This document shows positions 1-10,384 of a stretch of DNA of 64,000 nucleotides, piece by piece. The DNA comes from Rhizobium mongolense USDA 1844 (GTDB lineage: Bacteria; Pseudomonadota; Alphaproteobacteria; Rhizobiales; Rhizobiaceae). The position numbers and the translations under genes are program-made. Where the stretch lies: positions 186,001-250,000 of the forward strand of contig NZ_ATTQ01000007.1 of NCBI RefSeq assembly GCF_000419765.1. Reading direction: 5' to 3'. Below the pieces are notes generated by a model that ran no database searches, was not told the origin of the DNA, and saw only the letters and a list, made by a program, of their open reading frames with translations. Numbering within the stretch: position 1 is the stretch's first letter; the number at the start of each line of letters is the position of its first letter.

Positions 1-912
1 GCGAACCGCCCCGATACGGAAGTCATGCGCAAGCCGGACTGGATCCGCGTCAAGGCCCCGACCTCGAAGGGCTATGCCGAAACGCGCGCGATCGTGAAGG
101 AAAACAAGCTCGTCACCGTCTGCGAAGAAGCCGGATGTCCGAATATCGGCGAGTGCTGGGACAAGAAGCATGCGACATTCATGATCATGGGCGAGATCTG
201 TACCCGTGCCTGCGCCTTCTGCAACGTCTCGACCGGCAAGCCGAACGCGCTCGACATGGCAGAGCCTGAAAACGTCGCCAAGGCCGTGAAGGAGATGGGC
301 CTTTCCCACGTCGTCATCACCTCGGTCGACCGCGACGATCTGGAAGACGGCGGTGCTGAGCATTTCGAGAGGGTGATCTGGGCGATCCGCGCCGCATCTC
401 CGGCAACCACGATCGAAATCCTGACGCCGGACTTCCTGCGCAAGCCGGGCGCGCTGGAGCGCGTGGTCGCCGCCAAGCCGGATGTCTTCAATCACAATCT
501 GGAAACCGTGCCGTCGAACTACCTGACGGTCCGCCCAGGCGCCCGCTATTTCCACTCCATTCGCCTGCTGCAGCGCGTGAAGGAACTGGACCCGACGATG
601 TTCACCAAGTCCGGCATCATGGTTGGCCTTGGCGAAGAGCGCAACGAAGTGCTCCAATTGATGGACGACCTGCGCACCGCCGACGTCGACTTCCTGACGA
701 TCGGCCAGTACCTGCAACCGACCCGCAAGCACCACAAGATCGAGAAGTTCGTGACGCCGGATGAATTCAAGTCCTACGAAACCGTCGCCTACACCAAGGG
801 TTTCCTAATGGTGGCATCGAGCCCGCTCACCCGCTCCTCGCACCACGCCGGCGACGACTTCACGCGATTGAGGGCGGCGCGCGAAAAGAAGCTGCTGATG
901 GCGGCGGAATAA
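1..912 (+). CDS. lipA: lipoyl synthase, 5' end outside the window
   Basis: Radical-SAM enzyme that inserts two sulfur atoms into protein-bound octanoyl groups to make lipoate for pyruvate and 2-oxoglutarate dehydrogenases. The frame is open to base 1 and reads ANRPDTEV before the Met at 25, so the true start lies upstream; that internal Met is not the start. Counting from it, the auxiliary-cluster cysteines are C33, C38 and C44 (C-x4-C-x5-C) and the radical-SAM cysteines are C59, C63 and C66 (C-x3-C-x2-C). Both sets are complete, so the enzyme should be active. A terminator-like hairpin follows directly. In relatives the gene ends a pyruvate dehydrogenase cluster, which cannot be seen here. 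Confidence 0.95.
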   Translation, partial: ANRPDTEVMRKPDWIRVKAPTSKGYAETRAIVKENKLVTVCEEAGCPNIGECWDKKHATFMIMGEICTRACAFCNVSTGKPNALDMAEPENVAKAVKEMGLSHVVITSVDRDDLEDGGAEHFERVIWAIRAASPATTIEILTPDFLRKPGALERVVAAKPDVFNHNLETVPSNYLTVRPGARYFHSIRLLQRVKELDPTMFTKSGIMVGLGEERNEVLQLMDDLRTADVDFLTIGQYLQPTRKHHKIEKFVTPDEFKSYETVAYTKGFLMVASSPLTRSSHHAGDDFTRLRAAREKKLLMAAE

Positions 913-934
913 TCAACGAAGGCTTGCATTTTCT

Positions 935-964
935 GAAAGCCGCGGCGACCTCCCGCGGCTTTTC
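935..964 (+). terminator. rho-independent terminator after lipA
   Basis: The arms AAAGCCGCGG and CCGCGGCTTT pair around a short loop and run into Ts. It lies 23 bases past the lipA stop and just before the ribosome site of the next gene, so it separates the two units. Confidence 0.7.
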
Positions 965-977
965 CTTGGAGGATGCC

Positions 978-1547
978 ATGGCCTGGTTGAGCGATGTCAG
1001 GGATGCCGCCCATCGGCTGAAGACGGCTGATCGCGTACTCGTCGTCGGCTGCTCCGGCGGCGGCAAGACCACGCTTGCGCGGAAGATCGCAACGCGCTTC
1101 AGCCTGCCCTTCATTTCCATGGATCGGGAGTTCTTCTGGCTGCCGGGCCGGGTCGCACGCGCAAGGCCGGAGCAGCGGGCGTTGATAGCCGAACGGATCA
1201 AGCGAGATCGCTGGATCATGGACGGAACCAATACGTCGAGCTTTGATCTCCGGCTGCCGCGGACCGATATCGTCCTGTGGGTCCGCATGCCGCGTCTGAT
1301 ATGCGTTTGGGGCGCCGTCAGCCGCTGGCTGAAGTGGATTGGGCGTACACGGCCGGAAATGACGCCGGGCTGTCCGGAGCAGGTCGATCTCGAATTCCTG
1401 CGCTACATCTGGAATTTCGAAAAGAAGCATTCGCCCATGGTTCTCGCCGCCATGGCCGCCCACGGCCCCGATGTCTTCCCGGTTCTCCAGCTAAAATCAC
1501 GCCATCAGATGCGCGAGCTTCTTGATCTTCTCGGCTCTCCCGCTTAA
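978..1547 (+). CDS. P-loop NTPase, adenylate-kinase-like
   Basis: A 189-residue protein with a Walker A motif GCSGGGKTT near residue 25 and an RDRWIMDG segment typical of small nucleotide-kinase-like P-loop proteins (FlaR-type adenylate kinases). The substrate is unknown. I place the start at the ATG at 978 because a TTGGAGG ribosome site lies just upstream and because a longer frame from 924 would run through the lipA terminator. It is followed 9 bases later by the Coq10-like gene. The family is annotated only broadly (AAA or topology-modulation protein), so the biological role stays open. Confidence 0.75.
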   Translation: MAWLSDVRDAAHRLKTADRVLVVGCSGGGKTTLARKIATRFSLPFISMDREFFWLPGRVARARPEQRALIAERIKRDRWIMDGTNTSSFDLRLPRTDIVLWVRMPRLICVWGAVSRWLKWIGRTRPEMTPGCPEQVDLEFLRYIWNFEKKHSPMVLAAMAAHGPDVFPVLQLKSRHQMRELLDLLGSPA

Positions 1548-1556
1548 CTGCCGATC

Positions 1557-2000
1557 ATGCCGCAATTCGAAACGCATCACCGCGTCCCGCACTCCGCCAA
1601 TCAGATGTTCGACCTCGTGGCCGATGTGGAACGCTATCCGGAATTCCTGCCGCTCTGCGAAGCCCTGAGCATACGCAGCAGCAAGGAGCGCGACGGCAAG
1701 ATCTTGCTGATTGCCGACATGACCGTCGGCTACAAGGCGATCCGCGAGACCTTCACGACGCAGGTGCTCGTCAACAAGGCGGAGCGCTTCATCGACGTCA
1801 AATATATCGACGGGCCGTTCCGGTATCTCGACAATCGCTGGCGCTTTGAGGAGGCCGGTGACGGCTGCACCATCCATTTCTTCATCGACTACGAGTTCAA
1901 GAGTCGGATCCTCGGTGCGCTGATGGGCTCGATGTTCGACCGCGCCTTCCGCATGTTTTCCGAGGCTTTCGAAAAGAGGGCGGAAGCGATCTACCGGTAG
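1557..2000 (+). CDS. Coq10/RatA-type START-domain protein
   Basis: A 147-residue protein filling one START/polyketide-cyclase fold. The opening with HRVPHSANQMFDLVADVE, the YPEFLPLCE segment and the FIDYEFKSRI strand match the COQ10/RatA family. Mitochondrial and alphaproteobacterial members bind coenzyme Q and support respiration; the E. coli homologue RatA was described as a ribosome-association toxin. In an alphaproteobacterium beside lipA the quinone-binding role is the better inference. It is full length for the family. No antitoxin-like partner is adjacent. Confidence 0.85.
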   Translation: MPQFETHHRVPHSANQMFDLVADVERYPEFLPLCEALSIRSSKERDGKILLIADMTVGYKAIRETFTTQVLVNKAERFIDVKYIDGPFRYLDNRWRFEEAGDGCTIHFFIDYEFKSRILGALMGSMFDRAFRMFSEAFEKRAEAIYR

Positions 2001-2027
2001 CCGTCAGACGGCCATGTCCTGACAGCC

Positions 2028-2336
2028 TTACCGATCGAAGAAGTGATCGAAGTACCGATTTGCCGGATAGGCATATGCCCCCCGATCAATAAAGTTGCGC
2101 CGGGACAGGCAACTTCTCAGGGCCGCGTTGTAAACGAGGCTGTACGGGTTGGGCGACCCTCTTCGCCACGACATCGCCTCGTACTGGCAATATCCAAGCG
2201 CCCGGTCGTATTTCGCCAACAAGACCGGGTCGGAATCGACGCGGATACCATGATATGTCTGATAGTTTGACGGGGCCTCGGCAGCCGATACGCAGCCCAG
2301 GCTCAAAGCAACTCCGATTGCGGCCAGATATCTCAT
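2028..2336 (-). CDS. small exported protein of unknown function
   Basis: A 102-residue protein starting MRYLAAIGVALSLGC, a signal peptide with a likely cut after VSAAEA. An alternative reading is a lipoprotein, but the cysteine context is not a good lipobox. The mature part has two cysteines (CQYEAM and SCLSRRN) that could form a disulfide and is rich in Tyr and Arg. The start at 2336 is chosen over 2399 because the signal peptide begins there and an AAGGGG ribosome site precedes it. It is convergent with the Coq10-like gene. I do not recognise a family. Confidence 0.6.
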   Translation of the reverse strand: MRYLAAIGVALSLGCVSAAEAPSNYQTYHGIRVDSDPVLLAKYDRALGYCQYEAMSWRRGSPNPYSLVYNAALRSCLSRRNFIDRGAYAYPANRYFDHFFDR

Positions 2337-2407
2337 CGACGTAACCCCTTGCGGAATGAAATCCGGCATAGGAACGGGCGCCAGTGCTCTTTGTTCCAAG
2401 CGCAGGA

Positions 2408-2908
2408 TTAGGCCCGGTTTTCCTGGAGTTCGATAAGCATTTCCAGCGCCGTCTGTACGGATGCAAGACGGACCTTGTCGCGGCCGATATCGCCATAGAG
2501 CATCTTGCGGCGGATGAGGGCGCCGGTGCGCGATTTCGCCGCCAGATGAACCAGTCCGACCGGCTTTTGCGGCGAGCCCCCGCTCGGCCCGGCAATCCCC
2601 GTCACAGCGACCGCGACGTCGGCGCGGGAGCGGAAAAGGGCGCCGTGCGCCATCTGCAGCGCAGTCTCCTCGGAAACGGCGCCGAAGCTTTCGAGTGTGC
2701 GTTCCTGAACGCCGAGCATCTCGATCTTGGCGGTATTGGTATAGGTGACGAAACCGCGATCGACGACTGCCGAGGAGCCGGAGATTTCGGTGAGCGCGCC
2801 GGCGATCAGCCCCCCGGTGCAGGATTCAGCAGTTGAGATCATTTTCTTTGCCGTCGTGAAATCGCGGACGATGTTCTCCGCGAGCGAGAGAATGTCGGCG
2901 GTGAACAT
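2408..2908 (-). CDS. CinA C-terminal domain protein (NMN amidohydrolase type)
   Basis: A 166-residue stand-alone CinA C-terminal domain, the PncC family, which deamidates nicotinamide mononucleotide in pyridine-nucleotide recycling. The signature AESCTGGLIAG sits at residues 27-37 and AVTGIAGPSGG follows near 101. The N-terminal MoCF-like domain of full CinA is absent, as is usual in Rhizobiaceae. The gene starts two bases past the ispDF stop, so the two are read as one unit. Often labelled competence/damage-inducible protein, but there is no sign here of a link to competence. Confidence 0.9.
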   Translation of the reverse strand: MFTADILSLAENIVRDFTTAKKMISTAESCTGGLIAGALTEISGSSAVVDRGFVTYTNTAKIEMLGVQERTLESFGAVSEETALQMAHGALFRSRADVAVAVTGIAGPSGGSPQKPVGLVHLAAKSRTGALIRRKMLYGDIGRDKVRLASVQTALEMLIELQENRA

Positions 2909-2910
2909 GC

Positions 2911-4131
2911 TTACCCCTTTGCTCCGCGATAGACGACGGTCGCGGTTGCGATCGCCGCAATGCCCTCGCGGCGGCCGACAAAGCCGATCGCCTCGTTCGT
3001 CGTGGCCTTCACTGAGCAGCGGTCGATCGAGATGCCCAGAAATTCGGAGAGATTGGTCCGCATCGCGTCGCGGTGCGGGCCGACTTTCGGCGCTTCGGCA
3101 ATCAGCGAGACGTCGGCATTCATGATCGTGCCGCCGCGATCGCGCACGATCTTCGCCGCGTGTTCGAGGAAGATGCGCGAGGCGGCACCCTTCCATTGTG
3201 GGTCCGAAGGCGGGAAGTGATCGCCGATATCGCCTGCGCCGCAGGTGGCAAGCAGCGCGTCCGTCAGGGCATGCAGCGCGACGTCCGCATCCGAATGGCC
3301 CTTGAGCCGCTGGTCGTGCGGGATGAAGACGCCGCAGAGCGTGACCCCATCGCCGGCTTCCAATTGATGCACATCGTAGCCGTTGCCGGTGCGCACGTCG
3401 GGCAGCTGCGACGACGAAAGCCGGTCGTCGGCAAGGGCGATATCCCGTTTGACCGTCAGTTTTACGTTGTCGGCAGCACCTTCGACGATTGTCACCGGAA
3501 TCCCCGCCCATTCGGCGATTGATGCGTCGTCTGTGAAATCCGTGCGGCCGATCTCGCTTGCCTTTTCATGCGCCGACAGGATGGTGTCGTAGACGAAGGA
3601 TTGCGGCGTCTGGGCTGCGAAAAGATGCTCGCGCGAAACCGTTTCCAGAACCGTGCCCGTACCGTCAGCCCGCTTCAGCGTGTCGGCAACAGGCATTGCG
3701 GGCAGGACCGCCGGCGCACCGCCGGCCAGGGCATCGGCAATGCGATCGAGAAGCTGGTGGTCGAAGAAGGGGCGAACGGCGTCATGAATGAGGACATGCG
3801 TAATGCCTTTGTTTTTCAGGTTCCTCAGTCCGGCGAGAACAGACTGCTGTCGCGTCGCACCGCCGTGAACGGCTTCGATCGGCGTGGCGGACAACACCTC
3901 GCTAAATGCCTTTGCGACCAGTGCGTCGTCGTCAGGATGGATGACGACGACGATGTGGGCGGCGTGCTCCCATGTGACGAAGTTTTCAAGCGTATGCGTG
4001 ATAACCGGCTTTCCGCCGATTAAGCGGTATTGCTTCGGACCTTCCTCATGCGAGCCCGCCCGCTCGCCGCGGCCGGCAGCAACGATGACAATTCCAGCCG
4101 AGATCGGTTGCTTCGAATGCATTTGCGGCAT
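2911..4131 (-). CDS. ispDF: bifunctional IspD/IspF enzyme
   Basis: A 406-residue fusion carrying out two steps of the MEP isoprenoid pathway: MEP cytidylyltransferase (IspD, about residues 1-240) and MECDP synthase (IspF, from about 247). The IspD part shows the nucleotide-binding [11 protein letters not shown] and PKQY; the IspF part shows GNGYDVHQ, with its metal-binding Asp and His, and [17 protein letters not shown]. The fusion is the normal form in alphaproteobacteria. A start at 4122 (second Met) is also possible. It is divergent from dusB and runs with the CinA-domain gene. Confidence 0.95.
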   Translation of the reverse strand: MPQMHSKQPISAGIVIVAAGRGERAGSHEEGPKQYRLIGGKPVITHTLENFVTWEHAAHIVVVIHPDDDALVAKAFSEVLSATPIEAVHGGATRQQSVLAGLRNLKNKGITHVLIHDAVRPFFDHQLLDRIADALAGGAPAVLPAMPVADTLKRADGTGTVLETVSREHLFAAQTPQSFVYDTILSAHEKASEIGRTDFTDDASIAEWAGIPVTIVEGAADNVKLTVKRDIALADDRLSSSQLPDVRTGNGYDVHQLEAGDGVTLCGVFIPHDQRLKGHSDADVALHALTDALLATCGAGDIGDHFPPSDPQWKGAASRIFLEHAAKIVRDRGGTIMNADVSLIAEAPKVGPHRDAMRTNLSEFLGISIDRCSVKATTNEAIGFVGRREGIAAIATATVVYRGAKG

Positions 4132-4232
4132 AAATCCCTAAAAATGTGCGGAGAGCGGCATGACTGCTCTATCGCCTTCGCTGTCCGCTTTCCAGCATCT
4201 GCCCAAAAAATATCAATTCTCACCGAAGCCTC

Positions 4233-4261
4233 TTGGCAAGCCCCTTTAGTATGGCTAAAAA
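4233..4261 (+). promoter_or_regulatory. candidate sigma-70 promoter for dusB-ntrBC
   Basis: TTGGCA, a 17-base gap and TAAAAA lie 16 bases before the dusB start, in the divergent spacer with ispDF. The match is by eye. In related rhizobia the dusB-ntrBC operon has its own promoter, which may be autoregulated by NtrC. Confidence 0.35.
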
Positions 4262-4276
4262 TAGTGCAGCAGTATC

Positions 4277-5299
4277 GTGTGCCTGAAAGATAATCAATTG
4301 CATCCAATAAATCTTGCGGCGCCCTTGCAGATCGGAAATGTCTCCGTGCGCAACCGCGTTGTGCTGGCGCCGATGTCCGGGGTCACCGACATGCCTTTCA
4401 GGCAACTCGCCTGGCGCCATGGCGCGGGCCTTGTTGTTACCGAGATGGTCGCGAGCAGGGAGCTCGTGAATAACACGGCCGAATCATGGTCGCGACTGAG
4501 GGCTGCCGGCTTCAAGCCGCATATGGTGCAGCTCGCCGGCCGCGAGGCGCACTGGATGGCGCTGGCGGCCAAGATCGCGGCCGATAGCGGCGCCGACATC
4601 ATCGACATCAACATGGGGTGCCCGGCCAAGAAGGTGATCGGCGGCTATTCCGGCTCGGCGCTGATGCGCGATCCGGATCATGCGCTGAGCCTTATCGAGG
4701 CAACCGTGAAGGCGGTCGGTATTCCGGTGACACTGAAGATGCGGCTCGGCTGGGACGACAATTCGATTAACGCACCAGAGATCGCCAAGCGTGCCGAAGA
4801 TGCAGGGGTAAAGCTGATCACCATTCATGGCCGCACGCGTATGCAGTTTTACGAAGGCAAGGCGAATTGGGACGCGATCCGCGCCGTTCGCAACGCAATT
4901 TCGGTTCCACTGATCGCAAATGGCGATGTCGACACACAGGCAGATGCGCAGGAGATCCTTCGCCGCTCGGGCGCTGATGCGGTGATGATCGGCCGGGGTT
5001 GTCAGGGGCGGCCATGGCATGCAGGCGCGCTGGCTGGCGCAGCCGCGCCGTCGCCGGAGAAAATTCCGGATATTGCGGTCGAGCACTACGAAATGATGCT
5101 GGATTTCTATGGGGAAGCGACGGCTATCCGCCATGCCCGCAAGCACCTGGGCTGGTATCTGGAGCGTTTCGCACCGTTGCTGCCGGTTTCGCAGAAGGCG
5201 GCAATCATGACATCGCATACACGGGCAGAAGTTGTCTGGCGCCTTCGCGATGCGCTGGCGGCCGGTTTGGAAATTTCAAAAAGCCGGGAGGCGGCATGA
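4277..5299 (+). CDS. dusB: tRNA-dihydrouridine synthase B (NifR3)
   Basis: FMN enzyme that reduces uridines in tRNA; in rhizobia and Rhodobacter this gene is the historical nifR3 upstream of ntrBC. The 340-residue TIM barrel shows [50 protein letters not shown] and [10 protein letters not shown] in order. The start used is GTG at 4277; no ATG fits, and a TTG at 4298 is an alternative. Its stop overlaps the ntrB start (ATGA), so ntrB is translationally coupled to it. Confidence 0.92.
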   Translation: MCLKDNQLHPINLAAPLQIGNVSVRNRVVLAPMSGVTDMPFRQLAWRHGAGLVVTEMVASRELVNNTAESWSRLRAAGFKPHMVQLAGREAHWMALAAKIAADSGADIIDINMGCPAKKVIGGYSGSALMRDPDHALSLIEATVKAVGIPVTLKMRLGWDDNSINAPEIAKRAEDAGVKLITIHGRTRMQFYEGKANWDAIRAVRNAISVPLIANGDVDTQADAQEILRRSGADAVMIGRGCQGRPWHAGALAGAAAPSPEKIPDIAVEHYEMMLDFYGEATAIRHARKHLGWYLERFAPLLPVSQKAAIMTSHTRAEVVWRLRDALAAGLEISKSREAA

Positions 5300-6441
5300 T
5301 GGACAAGGTTCAAGCCGATCATACCGGTGGCGTTGCGATGGCAGTGCTGAACGCGATCCAGAATCCGGTGGTGATGGTCGACGAGGCGGGCTTGATCGCC
5401 TTCGCAAATTGGGAGGCGGAATCGTTTTTCGGCGCCAGCGCGTCGCACCTTGCCCGCTACAAGATTTCCACCTTCATTCCGTTCGGAAGCCCACTACTGG
5501 CCCTGATCGATCAGGTGCGGGAGCGCAGGGCGCCCGTCAACGAATACCGCGTCGACCTGAGTTCGCCCCGTCTTGGCCAGGACAAGCTGGTCGATATCTA
5601 TGTCGCTCCGGTGATCAGCGAGCCCGGCTCCGTCGTCGTGGTGTTCCAGGAACGTTCGATGGCCGACAAGATCGATCGTCAGCTGACGCACCGGGCGGCC
5701 GCCCGGTCGGTGACGGGCCTTGCATCCATGCTCGCCCACGAAATCAAGAATCCGCTCTCCGGCATTCGTGGAGCCGCCCAGCTTCTCGAGCAATCGGTCG
5801 TCGATGAGGACCGCGCGCTGACGAGGCTCATCTGCGACGAGACCGACCGCATCGTATCGCTGGTCGATCGCATGGAGGTCTTCTCAGACGAACGCCCTGT
5901 CGATCGTCTGCCCGTCAACATCCATTCGGTGCTCGACCATGTGAAGGCGGTGGCAAAGGCAGGCTTTGCCCGGCACATGCGCATCACCGAGAACTACGAC
6001 CCGTCGCTGCCAGCAGTTTACGCCAACCGCGATCAACTCGTGCAGGTCTTCCTCAACCTCGTGAAGAATGCAGCCGAAGCAGTCGGAGACCGGCAGGACG
6101 GCGAGATCATGCTGACGACGGCCTATCGCCCCGGCATCCGCCTTTCTGTCGCCGGAACGCGCGAGAAAATCTCGCTGCCGCTGGAGTTCTGCGTCCAGGA
6201 CAACGGTCCCGGCGTGCCGTCCGATCTGCTGCCGCATCTCTTCGATCCGTTCATCACCACGAAGACGAACGGCAGCGGCCTCGGCCTTGCACTTGTCGCC
6301 AAGATCATCGGCGATCACGGCGGCATCATCGAATGCGACAGCCAGAACAACAAGACGACGTTCCGCGTCCTTATGCCGGCTTCCAAGGATGCTTCGGCCG
6401 ATGATGCGGCAATTGCAAACCCAACAGGAACTTCTCGATGA
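5296..6441 (+). CDS. ntrB: nitrogen-regulation sensor kinase NtrB
   Basis: Cytoplasmic histidine kinase that controls NtrC phosphorylation in response to nitrogen status through PII. A PAS domain fills about residues 15-125; the H-box [14 protein letters not shown] carries His148; the N-box [18 protein letters not shown] and SGLGLALV complete the ATPase domain. The start ATGATG at 5296 overlaps the dusB stop. The gene ends in an ATGA overlap with ntrC. All catalytic boxes are present. Confidence 0.95.
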   Translation: MMDKVQADHTGGVAMAVLNAIQNPVVMVDEAGLIAFANWEAESFFGASASHLARYKISTFIPFGSPLLALIDQVRERRAPVNEYRVDLSSPRLGQDKLVDIYVAPVISEPGSVVVVFQERSMADKIDRQLTHRAAARSVTGLASMLAHEIKNPLSGIRGAAQLLEQSVVDEDRALTRLICDETDRIVSLVDRMEVFSDERPVDRLPVNIHSVLDHVKAVAKAGFARHMRITENYDPSLPAVYANRDQLVQVFLNLVKNAAEAVGDRQDGEIMLTTAYRPGIRLSVAGTREKISLPLEFCVQDNGPGVPSDLLPHLFDPFITTKTNGSGLGLALVAKIIGDHGGIIECDSQNNKTTFRVLMPASKDASADDAAIANPTGTSR

Positions 6442-7889
6442 CAGCAACGATCCTCGTCGCGGATGATGACGCGGCCATCCGTACCGTGCTAAACCAGGCG
6501 CTCAGCCGTGCAGGTTATGATGTTCGCATCACCTCCAATGCCGCCACGCTCTGGCGCTGGGTTTCGGCTGGCGAGGGCGATCTGGTCGTGACTGACGTGG
6601 TGATGCCGGACGAGAACGCCTTCGATCTGCTGCCGAGAATCAAGAAGGCTCGTCCAGAGTTGCCGGTGCTCGTCATGAGCGCGCAGAACACCTTCATGAC
6701 GGCCATCAAAGCCTCTGAGAAGGGCGCTTACGACTATCTTCCAAAGCCCTTCGACCTGACTGAACTCATCGGCATTATCGGTCGCGCGCTCGCGGAGCCG
6801 AAGAAGAAGCCAGCCAAGCTCGACGAAGATATGCAGGACGGCATGCCGCTTGTCGGCCGTTCCGCGGCCATGCAGGAAATCTATCGCGTCCTCGCCCGCC
6901 TGATGCAGACCGACCTGACGCTGATGATCACGGGCGAATCCGGCACCGGCAAGGAGCTTGTGGCCCGCGCGCTGCACGATTACGGCAAGCGCCGCAACGG
7001 ACCGTTTGTGGCGATCAACATGGCGGCCATCCCTCGTGACCTCATCGAATCCGAGCTCTTCGGCCACGAAAAGGGTGCCTTTACCGGGGCGCAGACCCGT
7101 TCCACCGGCCGCTTCGAGCAGGCCGAAGGCGGCACGCTCTTCCTCGATGAAATCGGCGATATGCCGATGGACGCACAAACGCGTCTTTTGCGCGTGCTGC
7201 AGCAGGGCGAATATACGACTGTCGGCGGGCGTACGCCGATCCGCACGGACGTCCGCATCGTCGCGGCGACCAACAAGGATCTGAAGCAGGCGATCAACCA
7301 GGGGCTCTTCCGCGAGGACCTCTATTACCGCTTGAACGTCGTCCCGCTGCGGCTTCCGCCGTTGCGCGACCGCGCCGAGGATATTCCGGACCTGGTTCGG
7401 CACTTCATCCAGCAGGCCGAAAAGGAAGGGCTCGGTACCAAGCGGTTTGACCAGGAAGCAATCGAGCTGATGAAGGCCTACGCCTGGCCGGGCAATGTGC
7501 GCGAGTTGGAGAACCTTATCCGCCGCTTGGTGGCACTTTATCCACAGGACGTGATCACCCGAGAGATAATCGAAGCCGAGCTTCGTTCCGACGTGCCGGA
7601 CAGCCCGATCGACAAGGGGCCGATCCGCGCGGGATCGATGTCGATTTCCCAGGCAGTGGAAGAAAACATGCGGACTTATTTTGCAAGTTTCGGCGATAAT
7701 CTGCCGCCTCCGGGCCTTTACGACCGGGTGCTGACGGAACTGGAATATCCGCTGATCCTCGCCGCATTGACGGCCACGCGCGGCAACCAGATCAAAGCGG
7801 CGGATTTGCTCGGACTCAACCGCAATACGCTGCGCAAAAAGATCCGCGAACTCGGCGTCTCCGTTTACAGAAGCTCTCGAACAGCTTGA
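6438..7889 (+). CDS. ntrC: nitrogen-regulation response regulator NtrC
   Basis: Sigma-54 activator of nitrogen-scavenging genes such as glnII, amtB and glnK. Receiver domain with phospho-acceptor D53 ([10 protein letters not shown]); AAA+ domain with Walker A GESGTGKE, the sigma-54 contact loop GAFTGA and the FLDEIGDMP Walker B region; C-terminal Fis-type helix-turn-helix ([17 protein letters not shown]). Length 483, normal for the family. It overlaps ntrB by four bases and ends the dusB-ntrB-ntrC operon. Confidence 0.96.
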   Translation: MTATILVADDDAAIRTVLNQALSRAGYDVRITSNAATLWRWVSAGEGDLVVTDVVMPDENAFDLLPRIKKARPELPVLVMSAQNTFMTAIKASEKGAYDYLPKPFDLTELIGIIGRALAEPKKKPAKLDEDMQDGMPLVGRSAAMQEIYRVLARLMQTDLTLMITGESGTGKELVARALHDYGKRRNGPFVAINMAAIPRDLIESELFGHEKGAFTGAQTRSTGRFEQAEGGTLFLDEIGDMPMDAQTRLLRVLQQGEYTTVGGRTPIRTDVRIVAATNKDLKQAINQGLFREDLYYRLNVVPLRLPPLRDRAEDIPDLVRHFIQQAEKEGLGTKRFDQEAIELMKAYAWPGNVRELENLIRRLVALYPQDVITREIIEAELRSDVPDSPIDKGPIRAGSMSISQAVEENMRTYFASFGDNLPPPGLYDRVLTELEYPLILAALTATRGNQIKAADLLGLNRNTLRKKIRELGVSVYRSSRTA

Positions 7890-8113
7890 CAAGGCTGTGG
7901 GCCGCGTTGCATTTTCGCCACAATGCGTTGCTTAAAGGTCACGCATAGGGTTTGGACTTCGCCATCGCATCGAGGCTGCTGAAGCTCATGTTTCAGGCTG
8001 TCCGGCGCCGTTTCAGCAGAAGGCTGAGACGCCGGGGGCTTTGCATGCATGGCGATCATATCCAGTCGATGAACCGTGACATACCGGCTTCTGCCGCTTG
8101 GAGTGATGACTTT

Positions 8114-10384
8114 ATGAAGCAGGATGCGGCACCGCCTGCGGCAGACAGCGATACGGTCTCGACCGTTACCGATCGCCGGGCGCTGTTTGCGCTGCCGGGC
8201 CTTGTCCTGGCCGGCGGAGCGTTGCTCTGCGCGACGCTGACGCTCTTCATTCTGCTGGGTGTGACGCCGATCGACCCGACGACCCGCGTCGTCATCACTT
8301 CGGTCGTGGTAAATTCCTTCTTCGTGCTTGCACTGATAGCGCTGATCGGACGCGAAGTTGCGCGATTGCTCAAAGCGCGCACGCGCGGCCGCGCCGCTGC
8401 CCGTTTGCACATTCGGATCGTCGTCCTGTTCTCGATCGTCGCCATCACGCCGGCGATCCTGGTGGCGATCTTTGCAAGTATCACGCTGAATGCCGGGCTC
8501 GACCGCTGGTTCGCGCTGCGCACGCAATCCATCGTCAGTTCGTCGCGCAATATCGGCCAGGCCTACATGATGGAGAACGCCAGCTATCTGCAGGGCCAGA
8601 CCATCTCCATGGCGAACGACCTGGAACGCAACCGGGTGCTTTACAACCTCGACCGCACGGGCTTCGGGGAGTTGATGACGCGTCAGGCGCGGGGCCGCGG
8701 GCTGCTGGGCGCATTCCTAGTTGAAAGCGACGGCACTGTCATCGTTCAGGCGGATATCAAGACCGAGAAGCCGTTACCCGCGATCCCGCAGGATGCCCTG
8801 CAGAAAGCCGCCGCCGGCCAGCCGACGCTCATTCCGCCGGGCGTAACCAACCTTGTCGGCGCCATCATCAAACTCGAGCAGATTCCAAGCGCGTTCCTCT
8901 ACACCGTGCGCGCCGTCGATCCGAAGGTCATGGGCGCAATGCGCATGATGGAGGAGAATGCGACGGAATATCGCTCGATGGAGGCGGGCCGCGTCTCGCT
9001 GCAGATTGCGTTCGCGGTTCTCTATATCGGTTTTGCCCTGATCGTGCTGCTTGCGGCGATCTGGACGGCTATTGCCGTTGCCGACCGGATCGTCCGCCCG
9101 ATCCGCCTGCTGATCACGGCGGCCGACAGCGTGGCGTCCGGCAACATGGATATCGTCGTGCCGGTTCATGCGGTCGATGGCGACGTTGCAAACCTGTCCC
9201 GCACGTTCAACAAGATGATTTCGGAAATCCGCACGCAGCGCGACGAGATTTTGGAGGCGAAGGACGAGGTCGACGACCGCCGCCGCTTCATCGAGGCCGT
9301 GCTGTCGGGTGTCACCGCCGCAGTGATAGGCGTCGAGAGCGACCGGCGGATCACCATCGTCAACAGTTCTGCCGAGACGCTGATGTCGCTGCCGGCGCGC
9401 GAGATGCTCGGGAAGCAGTTGAATGAAATTGCTCCCGAAGTCGATCAGGTGCTGACCGAAGCCGCATCGCGCTACCGCGGCGATTTCCGCAAGCAGATTG
9501 CCCTCGTGCGCGGCGGAACGGTGCGAACGCTGAGCGTGCAGGTCACGCGCGAGGAAGTTCGCGATACGAGCGATTCCTACGTGATCACCCTCGATGACAT
9601 TACCGATCTCGTGATTGCGCAGCGCTCGACGGCCTGGGGCGACGTGGCAAGGCGCATCGCCCATGAGATTAAGAACCCTCTGACGCCGATCCAGCTCTCC
9701 GCCGAGCGCATCCAGCGCCGTTACGGAAAGCAGATCAATCAGGAGGATCGCACGGTCTTCGATCAGTGTACCGATACGATCATCCGGCAGGTTGGCGATA
9801 TCGGCCGCATGGTGGACGAATTCTCGGCTTTTGCGCGCATGCCCAAGCCGACGAAGGAACAGACCGATCTGCGCAATATTCTTCGCGATGCCATCTTCCT
9901 GCGTGAGATGGGCAATACGCATGTGAGCTTCCTGCAGGAATTCGGCGACAAACCGCTGGAGGGCCAGTTCGACAGCCGCATGCTGGGCCAGGCATTCGGA
10001 AACCTGATCAAGAATGCGGTCGAATCCATTGAGGCTGTCCCGAGCGGCGAGCGCGATCAACGGAAGGTTCTCGTAAGGGCGTCGTTGGATGAGAGCCGCG
10101 ACCGCTTCACGGTCGACGTCATCGACAACGGCCGGGGACTGCCAGTGGAAAACCGGCACAGCATCCTGGAGCCCTACATGACGATGCGGGAGAAGGGCAC
10201 TGGCCTTGGCCTCGCAATCGTCAAGAAGATCATTGAAGAGCATGGCGGGCAGTTGGAACTGCATGATGCGCCCGCTGATTTCGACCAGGGAAGGGGGGCC
10301 ATGATCCGCGTGCATCTGCCGCGTCTCGAGCCGGTTCCCGCCGCCCCGGCGTCAAATGACAAGGAAAGTGTGTATGGCCTCTGA
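8114..10384 (+). CDS. ntrY: membrane nitrogen/redox sensor kinase NtrY
   Basis: 756-residue transmembrane histidine kinase partnering NtrX. Two hydrophobic segments lie near residues 30-75 and a third just after (IVVLFSIVAITPAILVAIF), then a periplasmic stretch, another membrane helix near 305, a HAMP region, a PAS domain, the H-box [14 protein letters not shown] with His517 and the ATPase boxes NLIKNAVES, DNGRGLP and TGLGLAIV. The start at 8114 is preferred over 7952 because it follows a GGAG site and leaves the usual family length. The 3' end overlaps ntrX by 11 bases. Family members sense oxygen/redox state and influence nitrogen metabolism. Confidence 0.93.
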   Translation: MKQDAAPPAADSDTVSTVTDRRALFALPGLVLAGGALLCATLTLFILLGVTPIDPTTRVVITSVVVNSFFVLALIALIGREVARLLKARTRGRAAARLHIRIVVLFSIVAITPAILVAIFASITLNAGLDRWFALRTQSIVSSSRNIGQAYMMENASYLQGQTISMANDLERNRVLYNLDRTGFGELMTRQARGRGLLGAFLVESDGTVIVQADIKTEKPLPAIPQDALQKAAAGQPTLIPPGVTNLVGAIIKLEQIPSAFLYTVRAVDPKVMGAMRMMEENATEYRSMEAGRVSLQIAFAVLYIGFALIVLLAAIWTAIAVADRIVRPIRLLITAADSVASGNMDIVVPVHAVDGDVANLSRTFNKMISEIRTQRDEILEAKDEVDDRRRFIEAVLSGVTAAVIGVESDRRITIVNSSAETLMSLPAREMLGKQLNEIAPEVDQVLTEAASRYRGDFRKQIALVRGGTVRTLSVQVTREEVRDTSDSYVITLDDITDLVIAQRSTAWGDVARRIAHEIKNPLTPIQLSAERIQRRYGKQINQEDRTVFDQCTDTIIRQVGDIGRMVDEFSAFARMPKPTKEQTDLRNILRDAIFLREMGNTHVSFLQEFGDKPLEGQFDSRMLGQAFGNLIKNAVESIEAVPSGERDQRKVLVRASLDESRDRFTVDVIDNGRGLPVENRHSILEPYMTMREKGTGLGLAIVKKIIEEHGGQLELHDAPADFDQGRGAMIRVHLPRLEPVPAAPASNDKESVYGL

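Noticed and set aside
1277..1525. Overlapping frames within the P-loop NTPase gene
   Set aside because: Shadow frames of a high-GC gene: no ribosome site and no family-like content.
1557..2000. RatA toxin of a toxin-antitoxin pair
   Set aside because: No RatB-like partner gene is adjacent and alphaproteobacterial members are Coq10-like; quinone binding is the better reading.
2408..3511. 367-residue minus-strand frame joining IspF-side sequence to the CinA domain
   Set aside because: Only the last 166 residues are CinA-like; the rest is an out-of-frame reading of ispDF. The real CinA start is at 2908.
4999..6441. Longer ntrB frame starting inside dusB
   Set aside because: The first 99 residues are dusB in another frame; the NtrB family begins at MMDK at 5296.
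6489..7892. 467-residue frame antisense to ntrC
   Set aside because: A mirror of strong codon bias in ntrC with no recognisable domain; the same applies to the long antisense frames over ntrY, ntrX and mfd.
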